Source: RGIG3102 sp964369915 | Lineage (GTDB): Bacteria; Bacillota; Clostridia; Oscillospirales; Ruminococcaceae | Direction: 5' to 3' | Assembly: GCA_964369915.1 (NCBI GenBank) | Contig: CAYJGG010000003.1 | Span: 1 to 64,000 of the forward strand | DNA: 64,000 bases | In this document: positions 36,398 to 45,731 of the stretch, one piece after another | How the letters are laid out: each line of letters starts with the position of its first letter | Position numbering within the stretch: position 1 is the stretch's first letter | Program-made: the position numbers and the translations under genes | The notes under the pieces: generated by a model | Told to the model about the DNA's origin: nothing | What the model saw: the letters and a program-made list of their open reading frames with translations, nothing else | The model's database searches: none

Positions 36398-36408
36398 TTC
36401 TATTTTTA

Positions 36409-36678
36409 TTAATCTACAACTTTTGGTATCATTATGCAGCCTGCTGCTGTATATGGTGCATTTTTAAGCATTTCATCTCTGTTAAAAGATTTTTCCACAA
36501 CGTCTTTTCTTAGTTCCATTGTGTTTTCAGGATCTAATAATGCGCCACCTGATGGAAGTTCTGGTAGATGTTCGCACATCTCGATAATTCCAATCATTTC
36601 TTTTTCAAATTTTGCAACCTTTTCTTCTTCGATTGAAAGCCTTGCAAGTTTTGCAATATGTTTAATATTGATTTCCAT
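36409..36678 (-). CDS. gatC: Aspartyl/glutamyl-tRNA amidotransferase subunit C
   Basis: An 89-residue assembly subunit that belts GatA to GatB. The N-terminal HIAKLARLSIEEEKVAKFEKEM and the C-terminal LRKDVVEKSFNRDEMLKNAP are family hallmarks. It begins 13 bases after ligA, the typical ligA-gatC-gatA-gatB order of clostridia. Confidence 0.95.
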   Translation of the reverse strand: MEINIKHIAKLARLSIEEEKVAKFEKEMIGIIEMCEHLPELPSGGALLDPENTMELRKDVVEKSFNRDEMLKNAPYTAAGCIMIPKVVD

Positions 36679-36691
36679 TTATATTCTCCTT

Positions 36692-38677
36692 TTATTTAAT
36701 CATTTCTAAAAATTCATTTTGAGTTATAACACTAACTCCTAAAGAATTTGCTTTTTCAAGTTTTGAGCCTGCACTTTCACCTGCTAAAACAAAGCTTGTT
36801 TTTTTAGACACAGAGGAAGAAACTTTCCCTCCGTTATCCAAAACCATTTTCTCTGCTTCTTGCCTAGATAAATTTTCTAAAGTACCTGTTATAACAAATG
36901 TTTTATCTTTTAAAACATCACTTTGATTACTTGAAATATAGGTAGTATTTACTCCTAAAGTTATTAGTTTATCTAAAACTAATTTAACAGAGTCTTGTTT
37001 TAGATATTCAATAACGTTTTCAGCGCCTACATCACCAAAACCATCAATATCTATTATACTTTGAAAATCTGCATTTATCAAGGTTTTAATGTTATTAAAT
37101 TTTTGGGCTAAAAGCCTTGCTGCCTTTTCTCCTATATTTCGAATTCCTAGCGAGAAAATTAATTTATCTAAATTATTTTCTTTTGATTTTTGTATTGCAT
37201 TAATTAAATTATTTGCCGATTTATCTTTGAAATTATCAAGTTTTAAAGCATCCTCAACCGTTAAAGTGTATAAATCTGCTATATCATGAATTAATTTCTT
37301 TTCACAAAGCTGAATAACAATACTTTCACCAAGTCCGTCAATATTCATTGCATTTCTTGATGCAAAATGAATTATATTACGAGTTAATTGTTCAGGACAA
37401 TCTGGGTTATTGCATCTTAAAGCAGCCTCAGAAGTTTTTTCAATACTATGATTACAACTAGGACATATCAATGGAATTTGAAAACTTCCACTCGAATTCT
37501 TTTTGTTAACTTTAACTACTTCAGGAATAATATCTCCAGCTTTTCTAACTATGATTTCATCACCAATATTAATATCTTTTAAATCAATATTATCTTGATT
37601 GTGAAGCACAGCCCTTGAAACGCTAGTTCCTGCAAGGTTAATAGTTTCAAAAATCGCTGTTGGAGTTAAAACTCCTGTTCTACCAACTGAAATTTCTATT
37701 TCGGTTAAAATAGTTGATTTTTCTTCTGGCGGATATTTATAAGCTGCTGCCCAGCGAGGAAATTTATTTGTTGAGCCGAGCTCTAATCTTTTATCAAAAT
37801 CATTCACTTTAATAACAGCGCCGTCTATATCATAAGAAAAATCATTTCTCATTTCACCAATAACCATAACTTCATTTACAACATCTTCTATATTCCTAAA
37901 CAAATTATACCTTGGTGAAACATTAAATCCTAATTTTTTTAATAAATCAAGAGAGTCTTTATGATTTGTTATCTTAAAATCATCGCTTATTTGCTGAATA
38001 TTAAAAATAAATATATCTAAGTTTCTTTCTTTTGTAATTTTAGGATCTTTTTGCCTAACTGAGCCTGATGCAGCATTTCTTGGATTTTTAAAAGGTTGTT
38101 TTTCTTCTTCTATTTGTTTTTCAACAAGTTTTAAAAACACTTCTTTTGGCATAAACACTTCGCCACGCACTTCTAAAAATCTAGGTGCATCTTTTAATTT
38201 TTTAGGAATAGATTTTATTGTTTTTAGATTTTGCGTGACATCTTCTCCGATAAATCCATCGCCCCTAGTTGAGCCACGAGTAAAAACTCCGTTTTCATAT
38301 TCTAAACTAATAGATAATCCATCAATTTTAGTTTCAACGATATAATCACACTCACTAAAAACCTGTTTTACTCTATTATCAAAATCAAGAAGTTCCTCTT
38401 TTGAAAAAACATCTTGTAAACTCTCCATTTTAACTGCGTGAGTCACTTTTTCAAAGCTAGAAGAAGCAAGACCTTGCACAGTTTGTGTTGGTGAATTTTC
38501 TAAAACTAAGTCTGGAAATTCTGCCTCTATTTTTTTTAATTCATTCATTAATTTATCATAATCAAAATCGCTAATTTCAGTTCTATCTTCTTCATAATAA
38601 ATTTTTGAATGATATAAAATTTCTTTAATTAAATTATCTATTTTTTCTTTTGCTGTTTTAACATCCATTTTATTCAC
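36692..38677 (-). CDS. ligA: NAD-dependent DNA ligase
   Basis: Seals nicks in replication and repair. The 661-residue protein has all domains: Ia (residues 1-70), adenylation domain with nucleophile K117 in VETKIDG, an OB fold, the zinc finger CPSCNHSIEK and CNNPDCPEQ near 402-430, helix-hairpin-helix repeats, and a C-terminal BRCT domain (KTFVITGTLENLSRQEAEKMV). The gene has its own promoter and starts the gat operon. pcrA, which often precedes ligA in clostridia, is not here; yunB is. Confidence 0.97.
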   Translation of the reverse strand: MNKMDVKTAKEKIDNLIKEILYHSKIYYEEDRTEISDFDYDKLMNELKKIEAEFPDLVLENSPTQTVQGLASSSFEKVTHAVKMESLQDVFSKEELLDFDNRVKQVFSECDYIVETKIDGLSISLEYENGVFTRGSTRGDGFIGEDVTQNLKTIKSIPKKLKDAPRFLEVRGEVFMPKEVFLKLVEKQIEEEKQPFKNPRNAASGSVRQKDPKITKERNLDIFIFNIQQISDDFKITNHKDSLDLLKKLGFNVSPRYNLFRNIEDVVNEVMVIGEMRNDFSYDIDGAVIKVNDFDKRLELGSTNKFPRWAAAYKYPPEEKSTILTEIEISVGRTGVLTPTAIFETINLAGTSVSRAVLHNQDNIDLKDINIGDEIIVRKAGDIIPEVVKVNKKNSSGSFQIPLICPSCNHSIEKTSEAALRCNNPDCPEQLTRNIIHFASRNAMNIDGLGESIVIQLCEKKLIHDIADLYTLTVEDALKLDNFKDKSANNLINAIQKSKENNLDKLIFSLGIRNIGEKAARLLAQKFNNIKTLINADFQSIIDIDGFGDVGAENVIEYLKQDSVKLVLDKLITLGVNTTYISSNQSDVLKDKTFVITGTLENLSRQEAEKMVLDNGGKVSSSVSKKTSFVLAGESAGSKLEKANSLGVSVITQNEFLEMIK

Positions 38678-38690
38678 CTCTAACTAAAAT

Positions 38691-38719
38691 ATTATATCAA
38701 ATTTTACTCCTTCTTACAA
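38691..38719 (-). promoter_or_regulatory. Sigma-A promoter of ligA-gatCAB
   Basis: On the minus strand TTGTAA (38719-38714), a 17-base spacer, then TATAAT (38696-38691). Predicted start is near 38684, only a few bases before GAGGTG, so the leader is very short. It lies within the 58-base gap after yunB. Confidence 0.7.
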
Positions 38720-38735
38720 TACTAATTTTTAGAAT

Positions 38736-39392
38736 TTATTCAGAAATTAATAGACTATTACTTCCTATATTATTTGGCACTTCTCCAACGATAATAGTTT
38801 CAGCAACACACACTTTGGTGTTTATATTAACGCCTGTTGTGTATCGTGAAATTAAAGCGTCAGCTGTAATATCAAAAACAAGTGAAATTCTATGGTTAAC
38901 TTGATTTATGCCTGTATTGATAAACTCTGTTTCTATATCCACTTCAACATATGCTGTTGGAATTATTGTAAAAGTTAAACTTGGTCCTTTATTTTGAAAA
39001 AAATCAATAGTTGTGATATTTCCTATCGGAACATAAATGTTTGAAGGACCTATTTTATCAGTACTTTGCAAAACTGCTGTTGTCATTAATGATTTTAATT
39101 TATTCATTTCAAGTGCATCATAAGATAAACTCACTATTTCACCATCTTCATTCTTTTCTAAAGTGACTAAATCAAGGTATGTGAGCTGTAGTTTTTCTAG
39201 TTCATTAGTTATAGTATTATTCACTGCTTGAGTTACTATGCTTTGCGTTCTTGTTTGCGCAATTTTTTGCACTACTGGACGCAGTTGTAAATCTGCTATT
39301 AAAATAATTATAGCAGCTATAACTATTATTAAAATTAAAATTATCTTTAAAACAGTTATTTTTTTTAATCCTGTTTTCACTTTTCTTCTCAT
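38736..39392 (-). CDS. yunB: Sporulation protein YunB
   Basis: A 218-residue protein with a basic N-terminus, one transmembrane segment near 14-33, and the family block RPVVQKIAQTRTQSIVTQAVNNTI near 38-61 followed by a long beta-rich domain ending in VCVAETIIVGEVP. In Bacillus YunB is a mother-cell (sigma-E) sporulation protein of unknown mechanism. It is 58 bases upstream of ligA and follows the pfkA terminator, so it is likely its own unit. I see no clear sigma-E promoter. Confidence 0.87.
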   Translation of the reverse strand: MRRKVKTGLKKITVLKIILILIIVIAAIIILIADLQLRPVVQKIAQTRTQSIVTQAVNNTITNELEKLQLTYLDLVTLEKNEDGEIVSLSYDALEMNKLKSLMTTAVLQSTDKIGPSNIYVPIGNITTIDFFQNKGPSLTFTIIPTAYVEVDIETEFINTGINQVNHRISLVFDITADALISRYTTGVNINTKVCVAETIIVGEVPNNIGSNSLLISE

Positions 39393-39448
39393 TATATCTC
39401 CTCACTTATTAAAGGCATTATATAATGTATATTAATTTTTGCATAAAA

Positions 39449-39478
39449 AAATAAGTGATTTATAAAAATCACTTATTT
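39449..39478 (-). terminator. Intrinsic terminator after pfkA
   Basis: AAATAAGTGATTT (39449-39461) pairs perfectly with AAATCACTTATTT (39466-39478) around a 4-base loop, followed on the minus strand by a T-run (plus-strand AAAAAA just below 39449). It ends the hprK-to-pfkA operon. Confidence 0.85.
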
Positions 39479-39486
39479 TAATTTTT

Positions 39487-40458
39487 TTAAATTGAAATAG
39501 CTTCAGCCATATTCATTAATTCTTCGTCAACCGTTTTTGTTTTTGCAAGAGCTTCAGTAATATCAAAATCAACCACTTTATCTTCTTTTAATCCAATAAC
39601 TCGATTATAAACACCCTCGTTTAAAAGTTTAATTGCATGATACGACATTTGCGCTGCAACAACTCTATCTCTTAAACTAGGTGAGCCACCTCTTTGCACG
39701 TGTCCTAATATAGTTGCTCTTGTTTCTATTCCTGTTTCTTGCTGGATATACCAAGCAATTTCCTCAACTTTTCCAACACCTTCTGCAACTAATATAAGGA
39801 AATTTTTCTTGCCTTCGGCTTTAGTTTTATGAATTCTTTTAATAACATCTTCTTTTAAATTATATTTCTGTTCAGGAATTAAAATAGCTAAAGCACCAGT
39901 TGCAATACCTGTGTTTACTGCAAGATATCCAGAGTTTCTTCCCATAACTTCAACTACTGAGCATCTTTCATGGCTTTGAGTTGTATCTCTTAATCTATCA
40001 ATCATTTCCATAGCAGTGTTAAGAGCTGTATCGTATCCAATCGTGTAATCACTACTAGCGATATCATTATCAATAGTTCCTGGAATTCCTATTGTGCGAA
40101 TACCTTTTTTAGCTATTGCACGGCAACCTCTAAATGAACCATCACCACCGATAACAACTAACGCGTCTATCCCATGTTTTAGGCAAGTTTGATATGCTTT
40201 TTCTTGCCCTTCTTCTGTCATAAATTCTAAAGAACGAGCGGTATAAAGCATAGTTCCACCACGGTGAATAATTTCTGATACACTTCTTAAGTGCATATCA
40301 ATAACATCATCGTTAACTAAGCCATTATATCCGTGTTTTATCCCTTTAACTTTTAATCCGTTAAATATTGCTGTTCTTACAAGTGCTCTTATTGCAGGAT
40401 TCATTCCTGGTGCATCTCCACCTGAAGTTAGTATTCCAATTGTTTTAATTTCGCCCAT
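39487..40458 (-). CDS. pfkA: ATP-dependent 6-phosphofructokinase
   Basis: Commits glucose to glycolysis. The 323-residue protein has the N-terminal TSGGDAPGMNPAIR near 11-24, the ATP-binding GGDGSFRG near 104, the catalytic block GTIDNDIASSDYTIGYDTA near 125, and the effector-site RATILGHVQRGGSPSLRDR near 246. This is the classic allosteric ATP-type enzyme, which uses GDGS. It is the last gene after dnaE, an order common in Firmicutes; pyk, which often follows, is absent. Confidence 0.96.
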   Translation of the reverse strand: MGEIKTIGILTSGGDAPGMNPAIRALVRTAIFNGLKVKGIKHGYNGLVNDDVIDMHLRSVSEIIHRGGTMLYTARSLEFMTEEGQEKAYQTCLKHGIDALVVIGGDGSFRGCRAIAKKGIRTIGIPGTIDNDIASSDYTIGYDTALNTAMEMIDRLRDTTQSHERCSVVEVMGRNSGYLAVNTGIATGALAILIPEQKYNLKEDVIKRIHKTKAEGKKNFLILVAEGVGKVEEIAWYIQQETGIETRATILGHVQRGGSPSLRDRVVAAQMSYHAIKLLNEGVYNRVIGLKEDKVVDFDITEALAKTKTVDEELMNMAEAISI

Positions 40459-40507
40459 AGTATCTACCTCCTTGATTTTTAAATAATATCAATGAATTAT
40501 TAACACG

Positions 40508-43500
40508 CTACTCTTTATAAACAACATTTTCATCACCTAAAATAAATTTTAATTGATTAAGCGTTGAAAAATCATCAAACCCCCACATTCTCTCGGGTGC
40601 TTTTAAGTATTCTTTTGTGTCTTTAAAATATAAATACACAGGAATACTGCCTTTTAATGATTCTAAATACACTTTTGTTTTTTCAAACTCAAAACTAGTT
40701 TTGCTCTCAATTCTTAAATATATTCCAAATTTAGAATTTTGATGTTGTTTTTTTAAATTTTCTGCTTTTTCTGAATCAACGTTAATTATCTCTTCTGCTA
40801 AAATTACCGTTTCATCTTCTTTTAGTGAAACTCTACCTTTGATTATAATTACAACATTTTCAGCTAAATGAATATTTTGTCTTTCTAAGATTTTTGGAAA
40901 AGCTATCACTTCTAAAGAACCTGATAAATCTTCTACAGTGATAAATCCCATAATTTCATTTTTCTTTGTTGTATGGTATCTAGTTTTTGTTATAATCGCA
41001 ACTATTGTTTGCACACTATTATCGTATACCTCATTACCCTCTCCCGTCAAGGTAGAAATGTTGCAAGTTGATATACTTTTAGAATAATCTATGTATTTTT
41101 CGAGCGGATGACCTGAAATATATATACCCGCAAGTGTTTTTTCAAAATTTAAAATTTCATTATCGGTAAATTCTTGGCAATCCGGATAATTGTAATCATC
41201 TTTTTGATGATATTTACTCTCTTTCGCTTCATCAGAGATGCTAAAAAAGTCAATTTGTCCTTCCATATTTGCTTTCATATCCTGATTTACGCTTTTTAAA
41301 ACCATTTCAATAGCATTGTATAATTGTCTTCTTTTAAAATTAAAGCTATCAAAAGCTCCAACTTTTATTAAACTTTCTGCAGCACGCTTACTATAATCTT
41401 TTCCTGCTAGTCTTTTAGTTAAATCAAATAAGCCTTTATATCCTCCGTTTTCTTCTCTTTCTTTAACTAAAGACTCAACAAACTGTCTGCCTACATTTTT
41501 TATAGCTGAAAGACCATATCTAATATTATCTCCTTCAACTGTAAAACCTGAGTAGCTTTTTTGAATATCTGGTGGCAGGATTTTAATGTCTAATCTTTTA
41601 CATTCTTGTGTGTATTCTAATATTTTATTTGAGTTTTCAAAAATGCTAGTTAGCATAGATGCTAAGAATTCTTTTGGATAATGAGCTTTTAAATAAGCTG
41701 TTTGATAAGCTAAAATTGCATATGCCGCTGCATGAGATTTATTAAAAGCGTATGAAGCAAAACTTAGCATTTCTTCAAAAATGGCATTAGCAGCATTTTT
41801 ATTTATTCCATTAGCCGCACAGCCTTCTAAAAAGTGTGTTCTTTCTTTTTCCATTACATCAGCTTTTTTCTTACTCATTGCTCTTCTAACTAAATCCGCT
41901 TGCCCATAAGAGTATCCGGCAAGTTCTCTAAATATTTGCATAACTTGCTCTTGATAAACTATGCAGCCATTAGTTACATTAAGTATATTTTCTAAAGATT
42001 TATCTTTATATGATATTTTTTGGGGATGATGTCTGTTTTCAATAAATTTTGGAATTGAATCCATAGGCCCTGGGCGGTATAAAGATATTACGGCTATTAA
42101 ATCCTCTAAATCTATCGGCTTTAATCCAACTAAAGCATTAGTCATCCCTGCTGATTCAAACTGGAATACACCACTAGTTTCTCCTAGTGAAAGCATTTCA
42201 AACACTTTTTTATCTTCAAGAGATATTTTATCTATATCAAAATCTTTATTATGCTTTTTAATCATTTCTTCGCAATGTCTAATAACAGTTAGTGTGCGAA
42301 GTCCTAGAAAGTCCATTTTTAATAAGCCTAGTTCTTCTATTGTTGTCATTGGAAACTGCGTTACTATCTGCCCGTCATTACTTTGTAGTGGCACATAGTT
42401 ATCACAAGGTTTATCTGTTATAACAACTCCCGCTGCATGAGTTGAGGCGTGTCTTGGCATTCCTTCAACTTTTATTGCTAAATCAACTAATTCTTTTATC
42501 TGTGGGTTTTCGTTATAGGCTTGTCTTAACTCATTAGAAATTTTAAGAGCTCTTTCAATACTCATTTTAAAATTAGCTTCACCTGGAATTAGTTTTGCCA
42601 CCCTATCAACTGTTGAATAAGGAATATCCATAACTCTTCCTATATCTCTAATAGCAGCTCTTGCTGCTAGTGTTCCAAAAGTTATAATTTGAGCAACATG
42701 ATCTTCACCATATTTTCTAACAACATAATCTATAACTTCCCCTCTTCTTTCATAGCAAAAATCTATATCAAAGTCGGGCATACTTATTCTATCTGGGTTT
42801 AAAAACCTTTCAAATAGAAGATTATATTTTATAGGATCAACATTTGTTATCCCTGAGCAATAAGCTGTTAAACTACCTGCACCAGAGCCTCTACCTGGCC
42901 CTACTGGGATATTATTAGTTTTTGCAAAATTAATAAAATCGTAAACTATTAAATAATAATCCACAAATCCCATTTTACTAATTATACCTATTTCATATTC
43001 TAATCTATCTGTTAATTCTTTTGTTATCTCTGGATATCTTTCTTTTAATCCGTCATAACACAGTTTAACAAAGAAATCATAGTTATCACTGCCATCAGGA
43101 GTTGTGTATTTTGGAAGTTTTGTAACGCCAAATTCATAATCAAAATTACATTTTTCCATAACTTCTAAAGTGTTAGAGCAAGCATCTGGAATATAGGAGA
43201 ATAAATCATACATCTCATTAGTGCTTTTAACGTAAAATTCATCGGTTTCAAATTCTAAAGTGTCTGTATCTGATAGAGTTTTATTTGTTTGCACGCAAAT
43301 TAATGCATACTGCATTTTTGAATCTTCTTTATTTATATAATGGCAGTCGTTTGTTGCAATTAATTTTATATTTAATTCATTAGCAAGAGTTATTAATTTA
43401 GGTAACACTTTTTGCTGGTCGGCAATACCGTGGTCTTGAATTTCAATATAGTAATCATCTCCAAACACATCTTTATACCACTGTGCCGCTTCTTTTGCTC

Positions 43501-43960
43501 TTGTATAATCATCAGCATTTAATAATCTTGGTATTTCCCCTGCAAGGCAAGCAGAAAGACAAACTAAGCCTTCACTATATTGTTTTAAAACTTCTTTATC
43601 TATTCTTGGTTTTGAATAAAATCCTTCTATAAAACCTATTGATACAAGTTTTGATAAGTTTTTATATCCTATTTCATTTTTACATAATAAAACAAGGTGG
43701 TAGTTTCCATCCACCTTATGCACTTTTTCATCTCTTTTTCTATTAGCAATATAAACTTCACAGCCTATAATAGGTTTAATACCTTCTTGTTTTGCTTTTT
43801 TATAAAAATCAACACAACCAAACATAACACCGTGGTCAGTTATAGCAACAGCTGGCTGATTTAATTCTTTCACGTGATTTATCAATCTATCTATACGACA
43901 AGCACCGTCTAATAAGCTATATTCTGTATGTAGATGTAAATGCACAAAATTTCTTTCCAT
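40508..43960 (-). CDS. dnaE: DNA polymerase III subunit alpha (DnaE)
   Basis: The second replicative polymerase of low-GC Gram-positives, thought to extend RNA primers before PolC takes over. The 1150-residue protein has the N-terminal PHP domain (HLHTEYSLLDGAC), the catalytic palm with PDFDIDFC near 395, the fingers block GVFQFESAGM, a helix-hairpin-helix region, and a C-terminal OB-fold (VVIIIKGRVSLKEDETVILAEEI). PolC is also present in this window at 55876. It follows whiA by 37 bases. Confidence 0.96.
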   Translation of the reverse strand: MERNFVHLHLHTEYSLLDGACRIDRLINHVKELNQPAVAITDHGVMFGCVDFYKKAKQEGIKPIIGCEVYIANRKRDEKVHKVDGNYHLVLLCKNEIGYKNLSKLVSIGFIEGFYSKPRIDKEVLKQYSEGLVCLSACLAGEIPRLLNADDYTRAKEAAQWYKDVFGDDYYIEIQDHGIADQQKVLPKLITLANELNIKLIATNDCHYINKEDSKMQYALICVQTNKTLSDTDTLEFETDEFYVKSTNEMYDLFSYIPDACSNTLEVMEKCNFDYEFGVTKLPKYTTPDGSDNYDFFVKLCYDGLKERYPEITKELTDRLEYEIGIISKMGFVDYYLIVYDFINFAKTNNIPVGPGRGSGAGSLTAYCSGITNVDPIKYNLLFERFLNPDRISMPDFDIDFCYERRGEVIDYVVRKYGEDHVAQIITFGTLAARAAIRDIGRVMDIPYSTVDRVAKLIPGEANFKMSIERALKISNELRQAYNENPQIKELVDLAIKVEGMPRHASTHAAGVVITDKPCDNYVPLQSNDGQIVTQFPMTTIEELGLLKMDFLGLRTLTVIRHCEEMIKKHNKDFDIDKISLEDKKVFEMLSLGETSGVFQFESAGMTNALVGLKPIDLEDLIAVISLYRPGPMDSIPKFIENRHHPQKISYKDKSLENILNVTNGCIVYQEQVMQIFRELAGYSYGQADLVRRAMSKKKADVMEKERTHFLEGCAANGINKNAANAIFEEMLSFASYAFNKSHAAAYAILAYQTAYLKAHYPKEFLASMLTSIFENSNKILEYTQECKRLDIKILPPDIQKSYSGFTVEGDNIRYGLSAIKNVGRQFVESLVKEREENGGYKGLFDLTKRLAGKDYSKRAAESLIKVGAFDSFNFKRRQLYNAIEMVLKSVNQDMKANMEGQIDFFSISDEAKESKYHQKDDYNYPDCQEFTDNEILNFEKTLAGIYISGHPLEKYIDYSKSISTCNISTLTGEGNEVYDNSVQTIVAIITKTRYHTTKKNEIMGFITVEDLSGSLEVIAFPKILERQNIHLAENVVIIIKGRVSLKEDETVILAEEIINVDSEKAENLKKQHQNSKFGIYLRIESKTSFEFEKTKVYLESLKGSIPVYLYFKDTKEYLKAPERMWGFDDFSTLNQLKFILGDENVVYKE

Positions 43961-43996
43961 TAAATATTAATACCTTTCTATTTCTTTTGCCTAATT

Positions 43997-44836
43997 TTAT
44001 TCATCGTTTGCTAATTTTAATAATTTTTGCATTCTTCTATTAACAGATGCCTTGCTTAAAATAGGCTCTGCTATATTTCCAAGTTCAGTTAAAGATAATT
44101 CTGGATTTTCCATTTTTAATTCTGCTATATATTTTAAATCTTCGCTTAAAGACACAAATTTATTTTCTAAGATTAATTTATTTATAGCATTTGTGTATTT
44201 TTCATTTGCAGCCATTATTTTATCATAATTTGCCACATCACAATTCGCTATTCTATTAGCTTTATTACTAATATCACGCATAACTTTGCCTGACATTATT
44301 TCAAGACAAGCATTTTGAGCACCAACTAAGGCTAAAATCTCTTCTATAACTTCACTTTGCTTTGAATAAACTATATAATTTTTATTTCTATTAGAAATTT
44401 TTGTTTCTAAATCAAACTGCAAAATTTTTTCTACTATGTATTCTGCTTTTCTTTTTTCTTTTAAAGAAAATTCTAAGCTGTATCCTTTACTAGGACTCGT
44501 TAAAATTGCTTTTGTTATAAAAAATCCTATTAAAAAATGTTGCTCGCATTTTGGGCAAGTTTCATTTTTTTTAAATAAAGATGATAATTCATCATAATTA
44601 TAAATTTCTAAGATATATCCTAAGTTTGTGTTTAAAATTTCTGAATGAATATCATATCTTTTTAATAGTTTTCTTATAGATTTTAATATTTTTTCCAAAT
44701 CTTGGCTTATTAAATTTTCATCAAACGAAAAGCATGTCCCTTTTAAAAAGTTTATATTACAACAATCATTTTTTGAAAATTTAAAGTTATCTAAAGATTC
44801 TAGTCTTGCCTCTTTAGAAAAACTCAATTTATCCAT
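43997..44836 (-). CDS. whiA: DNA-binding protein WhiA
   Basis: A 279-residue member of the WhiA family, which combines a LAGLIDADG-like fold with a C-terminal helix-turn-helix (NPELSLTELGNIAEPILSKASVNRRMQKL). The conserved RDISNKANRIANCDVANYDKIM block near 188-209 is intact. The usual acidic RGAFLxGGS segment of the homing-endonuclease-like domain is degraded here (IGFFITKAILTSPSKG near 105-120). Family members affect cell division and chromosome segregation. It overlaps rapZ by one base; yvcK, which normally lies between them, is missing. Confidence 0.9.
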   Translation of the reverse strand: MDKLSFSKEARLESLDNFKFSKNDCCNINFLKGTCFSFDENLISQDLEKILKSIRKLLKRYDIHSEILNTNLGYILEIYNYDELSSLFKKNETCPKCEQHFLIGFFITKAILTSPSKGYSLEFSLKEKRKAEYIVEKILQFDLETKISNRNKNYIVYSKQSEVIEEILALVGAQNACLEIMSGKVMRDISNKANRIANCDVANYDKIMAANEKYTNAINKLILENKFVSLSEDLKYIAELKMENPELSLTELGNIAEPILSKASVNRRMQKLLKLANDE

Positions 44837-45702
44837 TATTTTCTCCTAAATTCATCTCTGTGATATTTTTTAACTTGATATCCTTCTTTATTTAAATCAT
44901 CAAATAATTTATTTGCAAAAGTTATCGAGCGATGTTTTCCACCTGTACAGCCAAAAGCTATTGTTAAAGTTGTTTCGCCTTCTTTTGTGTATAAAGGCAG
45001 AGCTGTATTAAGTAAATCTTTTTGATTTTTATATAAAGCTCTTGCTTCTTCGAACGATAAAACATACTCACTCACTTTTTCATCATTACCAGTTAATTCG
45101 CGCAGTTCTTTTATGTAAAATGGATTTAAAAGACACCTTACATCAAAAAGCATATCTATATCACTAGGTATGCCAAATTTAAAACCAAATGATACAACAT
45201 TAATAGTTAATATTTTCTTTTCATCATTTACTACATAGGATAATAATCTATCTTTTAATTGAAAGGTTGATAGTAAAGAAGTATCAATAACAAAATCTGA
45301 AATTGTAAATAATGGCCTTAATATATCTTTTTCATAGGCTACTGCCTTTTCTAGTGAAAAATCTTTTCTGTGCATTAATGGATGTTTTCTTCTTGTTTCT
45401 TTATATCGATTAATTAAAACACCGCTAGTTGAATCAAGATAAACAATTCTTGCCTTTTTTTCTTTTTGCAAAGGTGCTATTGCATCAATTAAAACATAAA
45501 AATCTTCACCGTTTCTAATATCAACTACGCACGCAATTTTATCAACATCTGGAAGTATTTCTTCTTTATTTTCTATAAGGTTTAATATTAATGGAGTTGG
45601 CATATTATCAATACAAAAATATCCAACATCTTCTAAGGATTTTAAAGCTAAAGTTTTTCCTGAGCCTGATACCCCTGTTATAATAACAAAATTACGTTCC
45701 AT
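44836..45702 (-). CDS. rapZ: RNase adapter / nucleotide-binding protein RapZ (YvcJ)
   Basis: A 288-residue P-loop protein with Walker A GVSGSGKT at 10-17, a Walker B-like DIRNGEDF, and the C-terminal signature IAFGCTGGKHRSITFANKL. Bacillus YvcJ hydrolyses NTPs; E. coli RapZ senses GlcN6P precursors through an sRNA. The function in clostridia is not settled. It lies between murB and whiA, 29 bases upstream of murB's stop. Confidence 0.93.
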   Translation of the reverse strand: MERNFVIITGVSGSGKTLALKSLEDVGYFCIDNMPTPLILNLIENKEEILPDVDKIACVVDIRNGEDFYVLIDAIAPLQKEKKARIVYLDSTSGVLINRYKETRRKHPLMHRKDFSLEKAVAYEKDILRPLFTISDFVIDTSLLSTFQLKDRLLSYVVNDEKKILTINVVSFGFKFGIPSDIDMLFDVRCLLNPFYIKELRELTGNDEKVSEYVLSFEEARALYKNQKDLLNTALPLYTKEGETTLTIAFGCTGGKHRSITFANKLFDDLNKEGYQVKKYHRDEFRRK

Positions 45703-45731
45703 CTTTTTAATCCTCTCTTTACAATAAAATT

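Noticed and set aside
39217..39405. A 62-codon minus-strand frame overlapping the start of yunB in another phase
   Set aside because: Low-complexity Asn/Ser-rich product from an out-of-frame reading of the yunB membrane helix; yunB itself has GAGGAG and the family N-terminus.
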